Positions 24,175-33,416 of a stretch of DNA of 64,000 bases are shown here, one piece after another (the first letter of the stretch is position 1; each line of letters opens with the position of its first letter). The position numbers and the translations under genes are program-made. Origin of the DNA: an uncultured Bacilli bacterium (GTDB taxonomy: Bacteria > Bacillota_I > Bacilli_A > RF39 > UBA660); NCBI GenBank assembly GCA_934095865.1, contig CAKOKU010000002.1, positions 62,001 to 126,000 on the forward strand, in the 5' to 3' direction. The notes under the pieces are model-generated. The model was not told where the DNA came from, made no database searches, and saw nothing but the letters and a program-made list of their open reading frames with translations.

Positions 24175-24697
24175 AGCAAGTAAAACCATCAGTTTTACCG
24201 ATTATTGTTAAATCAACATCATATTTACGGCGAGTTGTGTTATCAACATTTTTTACTGGGATGTGAATTGTTAATAAGTAATCAGGAGTAGAGGTGCCAT
24301 TAACTTTATTAATAAAATTAACTTTTATATTGCTAATATCATACTCACCATATTCTAAATTCCATTTTTCTAAACTGTTAGAGGGACCATAAGCAATAAA
24401 GTTAGTACCTACATATAAATATTTAGTCGTTGAAGAGAAAGTAAAACTGTAACAAGCTTTGGCACCACTTTTATTAAGACTACAATTTTTATAAAATCTT
24501 GTAAGATTATTATTTATTAAATCGCCTTCAATAACATTAATTAAAGAGGCTCTTGTTAGAGAATCAGCATTTCTAGTAGTACTAATAGTTTCTTCATTTT
24601 TTATATCAGCAAGAAGATTAGTTAAAAATATCATGACAATAGCTATTAAGACTAAACTTACTAAAACTTCCATTAAGGTCATACCTTTTCTATTCAT
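24161..24697 (-). CDS. Type IV pseudopilin-like protein
   Basis: 178 residues. The N-terminus M-N-R-K-G-M-T-L-M-E-V-L-V-S-L is a class III (prepilin) signal: a basic leader, cleavage after Gly, and Glu at mature position 5, then a hydrophobic helix. The globular part has two Cys pairs, including C-S-N-G-C at the very end. It lies 2 bp after the next pseudopilin gene upstream. Such pairs occur in competence (ComG) or type II secretion pili, but no assembly ATPase or peptidase is in the window. Confidence 0.75.
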   Translation of the reverse strand: MNRKGMTLMEVLVSLVLIAIVMIFLTNLLADIKNEETISTTRNADSLTRASLINVIEGDLINNNLTRFYKNCSLNKSGAKACYSFTFSSTTKYLYVGTNFIAYGPSNSLEKWNLEYGEYDISNIKVNFINKVNGTSTPDYLLTIHIPVKNVDNTTRRKYDVDLTIIGKTDGFTCSNGC

Positions 24698-24699
24698 AA

Positions 24700-25407
24700 T
24701 TAAGCACCCCTTATAAATAATTTAACGCTATTATAATAATATTTTGTTACGTTTTTGTAGCACTTATTAGTACTTCTATCTAATGTATAGCCGGTCTGGC
24801 AAGTACTTCCGTTTGGTGTTTGACTACGGGTATAATCAACCGTGTTTTCTTGATATTCAACTATTAAGCGGTATCCATCATCCGTTCCTGATAAAGTTTT
24901 TAAATAAAGAATAGCATTGGTACTCATGTTATTTAAGGCATCAATGGTTTCTTTTGAACATCTAGAACTGGCATTGGTCGTTTTACCACTTTTGGTAGTA
25001 CAAGATTTTAAATCATTAACATTATAATATGTAATATAAATCTTATTAACATTTAACGTGTTAAGTGTATTAAATAAAAGTGATGAAAATAACTGACGAT
25101 TGGCTTCTTCTTTATTTTCGGTACCATTTTCATATAAATTATACAAGGAATTGTCAGTTGTATTTAAAACAATAATTCTTTTTGAAGTATTATTTAGATA
25201 CTTATTAATGTAGTCATAAAGATTTAATGATACTAAGTAGTCTTCTATGAAGTAAGTGCGGTATATGTATGCCGTATCATCAAAAGCTACACGTCTTTTT
25301 TCGTTAGTTAGAACCCTAGAAAAAGACACGTATATCATAATTAAAGAAGTAGTTAATATAGTTATAACCATAATTGTTTCAACAAACATAAATCCTTTTT
25401 TATTCAT
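24700..25407 (-). CDS. Type IV pseudopilin-like protein
   Basis: 235 residues beginning M-N-K-K-G-F-M-F-V-E-T-I-M-V, a class III signal with Glu5, followed by a long hydrophobic helix and a Cys-containing globular domain (C-S-K-E, C-Q-T-G-Y, N-K-C-Y). It is first of the two-gene pseudopilin operon. Its family beyond the N-terminal methylation site is not recognised. Confidence 0.75.
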   Translation of the reverse strand: MNKKGFMFVETIMVITILTTSLIMIYVSFSRVLTNEKRRVAFDDTAYIYRTYFIEDYLVSLNLYDYINKYLNNTSKRIIVLNTTDNSLYNLYENGTENKEEANRQLFSSLLFNTLNTLNVNKIYITYYNVNDLKSCTTKSGKTTNASSRCSKETIDALNNMSTNAILYLKTLSGTDDGYRLIVEYQENTVDYTRSQTPNGSTCQTGYTLDRSTNKCYKNVTKYYYNSVKLFIRGA

Positions 25408-25524
25408 ATTCTTTCCTTATCTTATAGTAATAGGATATCATATTTCTTAGCATAATTAAAGATTATAGGATAGTATAAATTGTTAAGGTATGTTAATATT
25501 ATTTTAGAAAGGATAGGGTTAATT

Positions 25525-26457
25525 GTGAAGAGAAGTAGTAAAATTTTAATCATTGTGTTGGTTATTGTAGCTACATTTAGTTTAGGTACTGTTGGAGGTT
25601 ATTTATTATATAAGGGAAAATATGTTAATAATAAAGATAACGTGCAAATTAATAATGATAAAGGAAATAATTCTAATAAAGAAGAAAATTTAAGTTTAGA
25701 TAATAATGTAATTAAAGAATTGTTTGATAGAAAGACTAATTTTCATACAACAAATAAGGTTACTTATGATACTTTAAGTGATCAAAAGAAGTTAGAGGTA
25801 GATTTAACTGGACTTAAAAAGAAAGCTTTTACTAATCTTAGTTATAAAGAAGTATGTACTAAGCTTAAAAATAGTGGTAACAAAATAATGACCGATTTTT
25901 ATGATACCTGTATGAGTTTAGAAGGGAAATGGGAAGGTTATGAAGATCTTGTTGCTTATTATACTTTAGATGACGTTAGAAATAATAATATCAAGTATTT
26001 TAATAAAAGTGATGACTTGCCAAAAGAATATAATTATGTTATGTCAACAACGCTTAAATTAGAGCCTAGATGTGAAAAAGTTGTATTACAAAGTAATGAT
26101 AATTATTATTTAGATTTAGATACACAATGTGGTTATGGTGGTTTATCTCCTCAATCAAAGAGAGAATTTGTTAAAGCGGAAAAAGATGATAATGAATTAT
26201 ATATTTATGATAAGTATATTATTGGTACGATGAGTGATTCTTCTAAAGGAAAAATTGTATATGATTTTTATACTGACGATGATTTAACTAAAGCTGTGAC
26301 ACATTATAGTTTCGATGAAGACACCTTTGATGATGAAAAAGAATTAGAAGTTGCAGAAGTTTTAAAATTTATGCAAACTTATAAACATACGTATAAGTTA
26401 AATGATAATGGTGAATACTACTGGATTTCTAGTGAGCCAGTTGATAATATTGAATAA
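25525..26457 (+). CDS. Membrane-anchored extracytoplasmic protein, tandem paralogue A
   Basis: About 310 residues from the GTG at 25525 (RBS GAAAGGATAGGG). A short basic start (M-K-R-S-S-K-I) leads into one hydrophobic helix ending G-G-Y-L-L. An Asn/Lys-rich linker follows, then an extracytoplasmic domain with L-F-D-R-K-T-N-F-H, C-T-K-L and a C-terminal Y-Y-W-I-S-S-E-P-V-(D/N)-N-I-E. The family is not recognised. It is about 50% identical, by eye, to the next gene, with the closest match in the first 90 and last 25 residues. Confidence 0.65.
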   Translation: MKRSSKILIIVLVIVATFSLGTVGGYLLYKGKYVNNKDNVQINNDKGNNSNKEENLSLDNNVIKELFDRKTNFHTTNKVTYDTLSDQKKLEVDLTGLKKKAFTNLSYKEVCTKLKNSGNKIMTDFYDTCMSLEGKWEGYEDLVAYYTLDDVRNNNIKYFNKSDDLPKEYNYVMSTTLKLEPRCEKVVLQSNDNYYLDLDTQCGYGGLSPQSKREFVKAEKDDNELYIYDKYIIGTMSDSSKGKIVYDFYTDDDLTKAVTHYSFDEDTFDDEKELEVAEVLKFMQTYKHTYKLNDNGEYYWISSEPVDNIE

Positions 26458-26465
26458 TAATAAAA

Positions 26466-26517
26466 ATTTACTTAATGGTGTAAGTTCTATTTTAAAGCAT
26501 CATGAAACAAGTAGATT
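26466..26517 (+). terminator. Terminator after paralogue A
   Basis: AATTTACTT (26466-26474) pairs imperfectly with AAGTAGATT (26509-26517), then T residues. The same arms occur after paralogue B, so the duplication included the terminator. Confidence 0.4.
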
Positions 26518-26592
26518 TTTTTAAAGTTTTATTATTGTTGAATATGTCAAATTAATTGTGTTAATATTATTTTAGAAAGGGTATGATGAAGT

Positions 26593-27534
26593 GTGAGAAA
26601 TAGTAGTAAAATTTTAATTGTTGTGGTGGTTATTGTAGCTACCTTTAGTTTAGGTACTGTTGGAGGTTATTTATTATTTAAAGAAAAATATGTTAGTAAC
26701 AAAGATAATACACAAATTAATAATGATAAAGGAAATAAATCTAATAAAGAAGAAGATTTAAGTTTAGATAATGATATAATTAAAGAATTATTTGATAGAA
26801 AAACCAACTTTCATTATGGAAAAAAAGTTACTTATAATGATTTAAGCAATCAAGCGAAAATGAAAAACGATTTGATTAATGTTACTCGTAAATCTTTTGA
26901 CAATCTTGATTATGATAAACAATGTGAATTAATTCTCAAACTAAATTATGATGATAAACAGGAACTTTATAATCAATGTATGTCTACATTGAAGCAAGAA
27001 GACAGCCCTTATTCATTATCATATTTTGAAGTTGATGACATTAAAAATAACAATTTAAAATATTTTAATGATAGTGAAAATCTTCCTAGCAGTTTTGAAT
27101 TTCATAATTGCAATAGCAGTGGATTAGACCTTAGCCCCGTTGGCAATATTTTTCTAGTTCCTAATAGTAATTATTACTTGGTAAGTAGCTCTGAAGGTGG
27201 TGCTGGTGGCTGCCCTAAAGAAAAATCAATCTTTCTAAAAGCTCAAAAGACAAATGATGAACTAGTTATTTATGATAAATTTGCTTATATGACTTTAGAA
27301 GATAGTGTTGATTATGATAGTACTTCTATTAATTTATATGGAACTCATATTGATACTGATAATAGTTGGTTTGGTGAAAATAGTGATTTTTTAGGAACGT
27401 TTATTGTTTCTAACTTTGATGATTTTTCTGATGATGTAATTAAAATTATGAAAACTTATAAACATATTTATAAATTAAATGATAGCGGTAAATACTACTG
27501 GGTTTCTAGTGAACCAGTTAATAACATTGAATAA
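26593..27534 (+). CDS. Membrane-anchored extracytoplasmic protein, tandem paralogue B
   Basis: 313 residues from the GTG at 26593 behind GAAAGGG. Same plan as paralogue A: basic start, one membrane helix, polar linker (D-N-T-Q-I-N-N-D-K-G-N), extracytoplasmic domain, C-terminal Y-Y-W-V-S-S-E-P-V-N-N-I-E. The 5' flanks of both genes share GTTAATATTATTTTAGAAAGG-type sequence, showing duplication of the promoter and leader as well. Function unknown; the central part differs in its Cys positions. Confidence 0.65.
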   Translation: MRNSSKILIVVVVIVATFSLGTVGGYLLFKEKYVSNKDNTQINNDKGNKSNKEEDLSLDNDIIKELFDRKTNFHYGKKVTYNDLSNQAKMKNDLINVTRKSFDNLDYDKQCELILKLNYDDKQELYNQCMSTLKQEDSPYSLSYFEVDDIKNNNLKYFNDSENLPSSFEFHNCNSSGLDLSPVGNIFLVPNSNYYLVSSSEGGAGGCPKEKSIFLKAQKTNDELVIYDKFAYMTLEDSVDYDSTSINLYGTHIDTDNSWFGENSDFLGTFIVSNFDDFSDDVIKIMKTYKHIYKLNDSGKYYWVSSEPVNNIE

Positions 27535-27540
27535 AAAAAG

Positions 27541-27591
27541 AATCTACTTAAAGATATTTTCCACACGGAATTGATATCAAAAGAGTAGATT
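27541..27591. terminator. Bidirectional terminator
   Basis: AATCTACTT (27541-27549) pairs with AGTAGATT (27584-27591), with an inner GATAT / ATATC stem, flanked by an A run on the left and a T run on the right. It serves paralogue B and the P-type ATPase. Confidence 0.7.
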
Positions 27592-27594
27592 TTT

Positions 27595-30096
27595 TTATAA
27601 AACTTTATCAGATTTCTTCATTAATGACTTTCTTAACCAGTCAAATGGAATGACACTTAAAGATAAAAATAAAACAAACAATAATTCTTTTAGAGTCAAT
27701 CCATAAGTACGAAATAAATCACCGCCAAAGTAAATTAAATATAATTGAATTAAAAAAATGGTTGTAAAAATAAATATAAATGGTTTATTTTTAGAAATAT
27801 TAGCTATAATATTTAATCTTGTTGTTCTAGCATTTAAAGCATTAAATAATGAAGAAAAGATGAAGAAAGCAAAATAAGCGGTGTACAAATAACGGCCATC
27901 CGTAGAATAACGGATAAAATTATAAATCAAATTTGACTTCAAAAAGAATATTCCTAATAAAGATGTATAAATTCCAGATATTAAAATTTCATTTATCATA
28001 TATTTGTTAATTATAGATATGTCTTTTGTCTTAGGCGGTTCATCCATATATTCCAAAAGTGGTGGTTCACTAGCAAAAGCAATCCCTGCAAGAGTATCCA
28101 TAATCATATTAATCCATAGCATTTGAATAACTGTAACAGGTGTTCCAATATCTAAAATTGGCCCTAAAATAGCCATTAACATCGCACATATATTGACTGT
28201 TAATTGAAATATTATAAATTTACGAATGCTTTTAAAAATAGTACGGCCAAAAAGTATAGCTTGAGTAATTGAAGCAATGTTATTATCAATTATTATAATG
28301 TCACTTGCTTCCTTACTAACTTCTGTACCATCGCCCATAGCAAAGCCGACGTCAGCACATTTTAAGGCACCGGCATCATTGATACCATCACCAGTCATAC
28401 CAACTACCAGTCCGTGTTCTTTCAGGATATTAACAAGACGAGTTTTGTCTTTAGGGAGCGCTCTGGCAATCACTTTCAACTTAGGATATATAGTTACGAT
28501 TTCTTCATCAGTAAGTTTATTTATTTCTTTACTTGTAAGTGCTAAATCAGTTCGATCTTTTATAATACCAGCTTCTTTAGCAATGGATGTTGCCGTATCA
28601 ATGTTATCACCGGTAATCATAATGACATTAATTCCAGCATTTTTTAAAGTAGCAATTGATGGGATTGTTGTATCCCTGATAGAATCTTTTATTATTAGAA
28701 AACCAAGATATGTGTGAGATGTTGATTCAATAGATTTACTAGTTAAAATTATTATTCTGGAACCAGTTTTGGCTTCATTATCAATATTTTGAGAAATTTT
28801 TTCTTTATCAAGAAGGACTTTTTTATTACCAGCCTCATCTAAATAATAAAGACATTTATCCAATAATACTTCCTTCGCGCCTTTAAAATAAGTGATATTA
28901 TTAGAAATAGTTACAGAACTATATTTGTCTTTACTGTCAAATAATTTTTTGTCAATTATTTTACTTTCTTTTTTAGGGCAATTTATGAAAGCCATAATTG
29001 ATTTATCTGTTTGATTACCACCCGTTATTTCTCCATTATTGTTGTAATAACTGGAATTGTTATAATATAAATTATTAGTTATTTCTTCTTGCAAAGATGA
29101 AGATAGACTATCTAAGTTGAAATACTTTTTGGAACTAGGACTGACATAATTTGTTACTTTAAGGTTTCCTTCTGTTAAAGTACCGGTCTTATCCGTAAGT
29201 AAACAGTTAATGTTGCCACTGGTTTCTATACCTATAAGGCGACGAACTAATACATTATTTTTTAGTAGACGCTTCATATTGGAAGAAAGAACTAAAGTTA
29301 TCATCATTGGTAACCCTTCAGGAACAGTTACAACTATAACAGTAACACTTAGAGTTAAAGAGAAAAGAATATTTTTTATTGAAAAGTCTTTAGTTGTCAA
29401 AAGATAAACAATTGCTACTAACGCTGCACCAGCATAACCAAAAATACTAATTATTTTAGCTAATTTAGTAAGTCTTTCTTTTAAAGGGCTTTTCGTTGGA
29501 GGTGTCTGAATATCTTTTGCTAAGCCACCTATTAAAGTAGCGTCGCCAACTTTATCAACTTTAATTTTAGCTTCGCCGTCATATACAATTGTCGATGAAT
29601 AGACATACTCGCCTTTAGTTTTTTCTTTATCTTTACTTTCACCATTAATACTGGCTTCATTAATATTTAATCGCCCTTCAATAATATATCCATCCGCAGG
29701 GATAGCATCACCACTAGAAATAATAACTAAATCACCAACTACGATTTCAGTAACCGGAATAGTTTCTACTTTACCATTACGAATTACATTACAATTAATA
29801 CGACTAGCTTCGGCTTCTAATCTAGAAAATGCTTCTTCGCTACCATATTCAGCAATGGAGCCAATAGTAGCGGCTAAAATTATGGATATTAAAATGCCTA
29901 TTGTTTCAAATAAATCATGATTTTGAAATAAAAAAACAATCTTTATAGCTAAAACAATTAACAAGATTTTAATAATGGGATCACTTAAAGCTTCTAAAAT
30001 TAAATGTAATAATGTTTTCTTCTTATGTTTTGTTAAGGTATTACTACCGTACTTATTTCTGCTTTGTATTACTTCTTTATTAGTCAATCCATTCAT
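27595..30096 (-). CDS. P-type cation ATPase, type II (Ca2+-transporting family)
   Basis: About 833 residues. The phosphorylation motif is D-K-T-G-T-L-T, with T-G-D-N in the P domain and G-D-G-I-N-D-A-G-A-L as hinge. The M4 motif V-P-E-G-L-P is characteristic of type II Ca2+ ATPases (PMCA/SERCA-like). About ten membrane helices surround the cytoplasmic actuator domain (I-N-G-E-S) and the nucleotide domain. It should export Ca2+ or a similar divalent ion. The start may be the ATG at 30096 or the GTG at 30105, which overlaps the weak RBS GGGTG. Confidence 0.9.
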   Translation of the reverse strand: MNGLTNKEVIQSRNKYGSNTLTKHKKKTLLHLILEALSDPIIKILLIVLAIKIVFLFQNHDLFETIGILISIILAATIGSIAEYGSEEAFSRLEAEASRINCNVIRNGKVETIPVTEIVVGDLVIISSGDAIPADGYIIEGRLNINEASINGESKDKEKTKGEYVYSSTIVYDGEAKIKVDKVGDATLIGGLAKDIQTPPTKSPLKERLTKLAKIISIFGYAGAALVAIVYLLTTKDFSIKNILFSLTLSVTVIVVTVPEGLPMMITLVLSSNMKRLLKNNVLVRRLIGIETSGNINCLLTDKTGTLTEGNLKVTNYVSPSSKKYFNLDSLSSSLQEEITNNLYYNNSSYYNNNGEITGGNQTDKSIMAFINCPKKESKIIDKKLFDSKDKYSSVTISNNITYFKGAKEVLLDKCLYYLDEAGNKKVLLDKEKISQNIDNEAKTGSRIIILTSKSIESTSHTYLGFLIIKDSIRDTTIPSIATLKNAGINVIMITGDNIDTATSIAKEAGIIKDRTDLALTSKEINKLTDEEIVTIYPKLKVIARALPKDKTRLVNILKEHGLVVGMTGDGINDAGALKCADVGFAMGDGTEVSKEASDIIIIDNNIASITQAILFGRTIFKSIRKFIIFQLTVNICAMLMAILGPILDIGTPVTVIQMLWINMIMDTLAGIAFASEPPLLEYMDEPPKTKDISIINKYMINEILISGIYTSLLGIFFLKSNLIYNFIRYSTDGRYLYTAYFAFFIFSSLFNALNARTTRLNIIANISKNKPFIFIFTTIFLIQLYLIYFGGDLFRTYGLTLKELLFVLFLSLSVIPFDWLRKSLMKKSDKVL

Positions 30097-30154
30097 ACTT
30101 TGCACCCATTTAATAGTATGAATAGACGAACTTAATTATTAAAAAAAGAGCTTG

Positions 30155-30781
30155 TTATTTTCTTGTAAATTTAACTAAAGCTCTTTTTAGTTGACGACTA
30201 ATATCTAAAACAGTTAATGGGTATGATTTTAATAACCAGCTAGGTAATGATTCTCTAGAGACTGGTATTAATTCAAGACTTGATGGAGCATCCGCATTAT
30301 AATTAGTATAATCATATTTTACAACTTGTGAGTTTTTGCCTTTTATTTTTATTTCTGAGTCAGTAATTGTTGCTGAAATATTTTTATTTAGGCACTCTAA
30401 ATCAGCTTGTTTTCTTATCAAATAATCAGTATAATTAATTGCCTCAAAAAATAATAAATTTAAAATTATTGTTAATAAGCTAAGTGATATATTCTCACTT
30501 AAAGATGATGAACCTTTAGGGCAATTAATCTTAGGACCCGAATCAGTTAACGTTATAGTAATTCTAGTCATAAGTGATATAGCTTCAATTGTTTCTCCAG
30601 TTTGAACATAAAGTTCAATCTTTTTTTCACGACAATTTATTCTTTCAATAATTACTGATTGGCATTTTAGAACTTTGGCCAAACGATTATTATAACGCTT
30701 GATTATTTGTGATACATTTTCATTTATCTTAGTTGCTTCTGAATAAACGTCTAATAAACTTATGTATTCTCCGCTTTTCAT
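30155..30781 (-). CDS. Hypothetical protein, unknown family
   Basis: 208 residues, not recognised. The N-terminal 60 residues are polar and helical (E-A-T-K-I-N-E-N-V). A beta-rich segment follows with one hydrophobic stretch at about 100-118 (S-L-S-L-L-T-I-I-L-N-L-L-F-F), and the C-terminus is basic. It lies downstream of carD on the same strand with a 69-bp gap. Confidence 0.55.
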   Translation of the reverse strand: MKSGEYISLLDVYSEATKINENVSQIIKRYNNRLAKVLKCQSVIIERINCREKKIELYVQTGETIEAISLMTRITITLTDSGPKINCPKGSSSLSENISLSLLTIILNLLFFEAINYTDYLIRKQADLECLNKNISATITDSEIKIKGKNSQVVKYDYTNYNADAPSSLELIPVSRESLPSWLLKSYPLTVLDISRQLKRALVKFTRK

Positions 30782-30849
30782 AAAAAATTAACTCCCCGCT
30801 TTGATAAGGCATATATTAACACAAAAATTTAAAAAAGCAAGCATTTTTA

Positions 30850-31338
30850 TTAAGAATGATTGCTGGTTAACAACTTGTTAAAAAATAGCTCTTTGGCTTC
30901 ATTATATGTGATTTGCATAGAATAGGCAATTTCATTAAAAAGATATTTTTCGGCTAATTCGTTATAATAAGTATCTTTATCACTTGGACGCTTTTTATTG
31001 TTCTCACGTATTTTATTACGTAAGAAAGTAGTCTTTAAGATTACTATTAAGTCGGCTAGAGTATTACCTTGTAGTAAAACTTTGTATTTTTCTTCTAAAT
31101 TATGTTCCTGTAAATCTAGTGGCTCTATTTTATCTAAATTATCTAAGGTATTAGTAATATCATTAAAAGTAGATAAGGCGCGAAGTAATATTTTTTCCTG
31201 TGATACTGGAAGACTTACTTTCAAAGATGGGTCTTCTAAATTCTCTAAAATATAGTATTGTTGAGTATTAATCATAGTTATATCTTTAATACAACAAACC
31301 TCTCTTTTATATATAACATAATCATTTTTCTTGTACAT
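30850..31338 (-). CDS. CarD/CdnL-type RNA-polymerase-binding regulator
   Basis: About 162 residues. The N-terminal Tudor-like RNA-polymerase-interaction domain starts M-Y-K-K-N-D-Y-V-I-Y-K-R-E-V-C and includes Y-Y-I-L-E and S-L-K-V-S-L-P-V. The C-terminal helical domain is typical of CarD. Such proteins stabilise open promoter complexes. The ATG at 31338 is chosen because GGAGG is 6 nt before it and touches the ATG at 31344. Confidence 0.8.
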   Translation of the reverse strand: MYKKNDYVIYKREVCCIKDITMINTQQYYILENLEDPSLKVSLPVSQEKILLRALSTFNDITNTLDNLDKIEPLDLQEHNLEEKYKVLLQGNTLADLIVILKTTFLRNKIRENNKKRPSDKDTYYNELAEKYLFNEIAYSMQITYNEAKELFFNKLLTSNHS

Positions 31339-31482
31339 TTTCATCCTCCATAGTTATATTTATTATACCTTTTTTCAAGATTTTTTTCTAATGCTTTTTA
31401 GATGATAAAAGTTAAAAATTCATTATAAAATTGGTATTTACGCCAATGAATTATCTATGATAAAATTAATAACGGTGATGAT

Positions 31483-32364
31483 ATGAAGAAAAAGAATTTG
31501 AAGGATTTATCATTTTTGGGAGTTTTATTTGTTTTAATTGCTACTTTCACTATAAGTTATGGCTATCAAAGTAGTGATAACGAAAATACAATTGATAATA
31601 GTAATGAATTATTAGTATATTTTATTGATGTTGGTCAAGCTGATGCAATTTATATTAAAGATAACGATGAAAATATGTTGATTGATGCGGGAAATAATAC
31701 TGACGGAAAGTTATTAGTAAACTATCTAAAAGGACTTGGAGTTACTAGTTTTAAATATGTAGTAGGTACCCATGCTCATGAAGATCATATTGGTGGGATG
31801 GATAATATAATTAATAATTTTAAAATCAATACTTTTTATATGCCAGATGCAATAAGTACGAGTAAAACCTTTGAAGATGTGTTAGATGCTTTAGAAAGTA
31901 ATAAAGTGGCATTTAATACGCCAAAGATAGGGGATACTTTTAATTTAAAAAAGGCTATGTTTGAAGTTTTAAGTTTAGGTACTGATACTAGTGATTTAAA
32001 TGATACATCAATTGTTTTGAAAATGACTTATAATAATACTTGTACTTTATTCATGGGTGATGCTTCTAGTGCTGTTGAAAAAAATTTGTTAGATAAGAAT
32101 ATCAATTGTGATGTTTTAAAAGTAGGGCACCACGGTTCAAAATATTCTAGCAGTGAAGCTTTTATAAAAACAGTTAAACCAACTTATGGAATTATTATGG
32201 TTGGTAAGGATAACAAATATGGTCATCCAACAGAAAAGACTTTACAAACTTTGCAAAAATACAATGTTAATATTCATCGTACTGATGAAGAAGGCACTAT
32301 CATAATGAAAATAAAAGGGGATACTATTAGCTTTGAAAGTGAGAAAACAGATACTAATGGATAA
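31483..32364 (+). CDS. Secreted ComEC-like MBL-fold hydrolase
   Basis: 293 residues. An N-terminal hydrophobic signal/anchor (about 9-27) is followed by an MBL domain with F-I-D-V-G-Q-A-D-A, the metal motif T-H-A-H-E-D-H-I-G-G, F-M-G-D, V-G-H-H-G-S and G-H-P. This is the extracellular counterpart of the ComEC C-terminal domain, thought to act on nucleic acid or phosphodiesters outside the membrane. It overlaps a DUF3006 gene by 8 bp, a common pairing in Bacillota. Confidence 0.88.
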   Translation: MKKKNLKDLSFLGVLFVLIATFTISYGYQSSDNENTIDNSNELLVYFIDVGQADAIYIKDNDENMLIDAGNNTDGKLLVNYLKGLGVTSFKYVVGTHAHEDHIGGMDNIINNFKINTFYMPDAISTSKTFEDVLDALESNKVAFNTPKIGDTFNLKKAMFEVLSLGTDTSDLNDTSIVLKMTYNNTCTLFMGDASSAVEKNLLDKNINCDVLKVGHHGSKYSSSEAFIKTVKPTYGIIMVGKDNKYGHPTEKTLQTLQKYNVNIHRTDEEGTIIMKIKGDTISFESEKTDTNG

Positions 32365-32590
32365 TAATAAGTTTTGTGTTGATGAAATTATTGATGATAT
32401 TATTAAATTAGAAAATTTGACGACTAGAGAAATAATATACATAAATTTGAGCGAATTAGATTTTAGTGTTGTAGATGGAGATATTTTATATTATAAAGAT
32501 GATAAATATTATAAAGATGATAATGCTAAAAAAGAACGAATGAAAATGTTGCAAGAAAAACTTGAGCGACTTAAAAAAGCCCAGTTTTAA
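32357..32590 (+). CDS. DUF3006 family protein
   Basis: About 77 residues starting M-D-N-N-K-F-C-V-D-E-I, with the conserved small beta-barrel pattern (I-I-K-L-E-N, then S-V-V-D-G-D-I-L-Y) and a Lys-rich C-terminal helix. DUF3006 genes usually follow secreted MBL hydrolases. The ATG at 32357 overlaps the MBL stop; an in-frame GTG at 32339 region also exists but lacks a clear RBS. Function unknown. Confidence 0.75.
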   Translation: MDNNKFCVDEIIDDIIKLENLTTREIIYINLSELDFSVVDGDILYYKDDKYYKDDNAKKERMKMLQEKLERLKKAQF

Positions 32591-32592
32591 AA

Positions 32593-32613
32593 AAGCTTCC
32601 TTAATGGAGGCTT
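32593..32613. terminator. Bidirectional terminator
   Basis: AAGCTTCC (32593-32600) pairs with GGAGGCTT (32606-32613) with one mismatch, A run before and T run after. It overlaps the tmk stop codon on the other strand. Confidence 0.75.
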
Positions 32614-33307
32614 ATTTTTTGAATCTTAATCCTGGTAATACTAGTTTTCTTGTTTTCCCAACAATTTCTCGATGAATTTCTTCTATGCTTTTTACTTGAC
32701 CATCAGCATCCACACAATTTATAGTTTGAAAATGATATAACTTGGCTAACTCAACAAAGACGGCTTCGCTATTAATTTGATGCTGTTTGTTTTTTTCTGA
32801 TTCATCTAAGACTTCTGGCCGATGACTACGCAATTGTTCAGCAGCTTCATTAGGCAAATAAAGAAAAAATACATTATCTGGTTTGGGTAATTCTAAAAGT
32901 TTAAATTCTAATTCTTCTAAAAAATGATACAATTCTTCACGCTTTTCTGGATCAGGAATTTTACTACCTTGATGAGCCATATTAGAATAAACATATCTAT
33001 CAAGAATTACAATGTCATTGGTTCTTATTAAGTTTTGCAATTCTGGTAAAGAGGCCCTTCTATCAGCAGCATATAAAAGAGAAGCAACTTTTGAATCTAA
33101 ATTCATTGGATCATCAAACCAAGTTTCACATATTGCTGGTTTTCCTAATAATGGACCACCAATTATGCGACCCGTTGGCGTATGATATTGTGGATAGCTC
33201 ATTGTACCGACTGAAACACCATTATTTTGTAGATATTCTTTTAATAACCTAGTTTGGGTTTCTTTTCCAGAACAATCAGTTCCTTCTATTACTATTATTT
33301 TTCCCAT
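32612..33307 (-). CDS. tmk: Thymidylate kinase
   Basis: About 231 residues with P-loop E-G-T-D-C-S-G-K-E-T, the D-R-Y motif in I-V-I-L-D-R-Y-V-Y-S-N, and a Lid region around R-S-H-R-P-E-V. It phosphorylates dTMP to dTDP for DNA synthesis. It is longer than most bacterial Tmk (about 210) and resembles the branch with a D-C-S-G-K P-loop. The ATG at 33307 is preferred behind GGTGATAAGA. Confidence 0.88.
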   Translation of the reverse strand: MGKIIVIEGTDCSGKETQTRLLKEYLQNNGVSVGTMSYPQYHTPTGRIIGGPLLGKPAICETWFDDPMNLDSKVASLLYAADRRASLPELQNLIRTNDIVILDRYVYSNMAHQGSKIPDPEKREELYHFLEELEFKLLELPKPDNVFFLYLPNEAAEQLRSHRPEVLDESEKNKQHQINSEAVFVELAKLYHFQTINCVDADGQVKSIEEIHREIVGKTRKLVLPGLRFKK

Positions 33308-33416
33308 TCTTATCACCATATACAATTGTAACTTATAAGTTTTGATTTGACTAGGTATTATTGCTTACTTTAAAAAGAAAAACTATTCATATGAATAGCT
33401 GAAATTAAAACTAGAA

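Noticed and set aside
28277..28717. 146-codon plus-strand ORF within the P-type ATPase
   Set aside because: Exact reverse of the strongly conserved GDGIND region; an antisense shadow.
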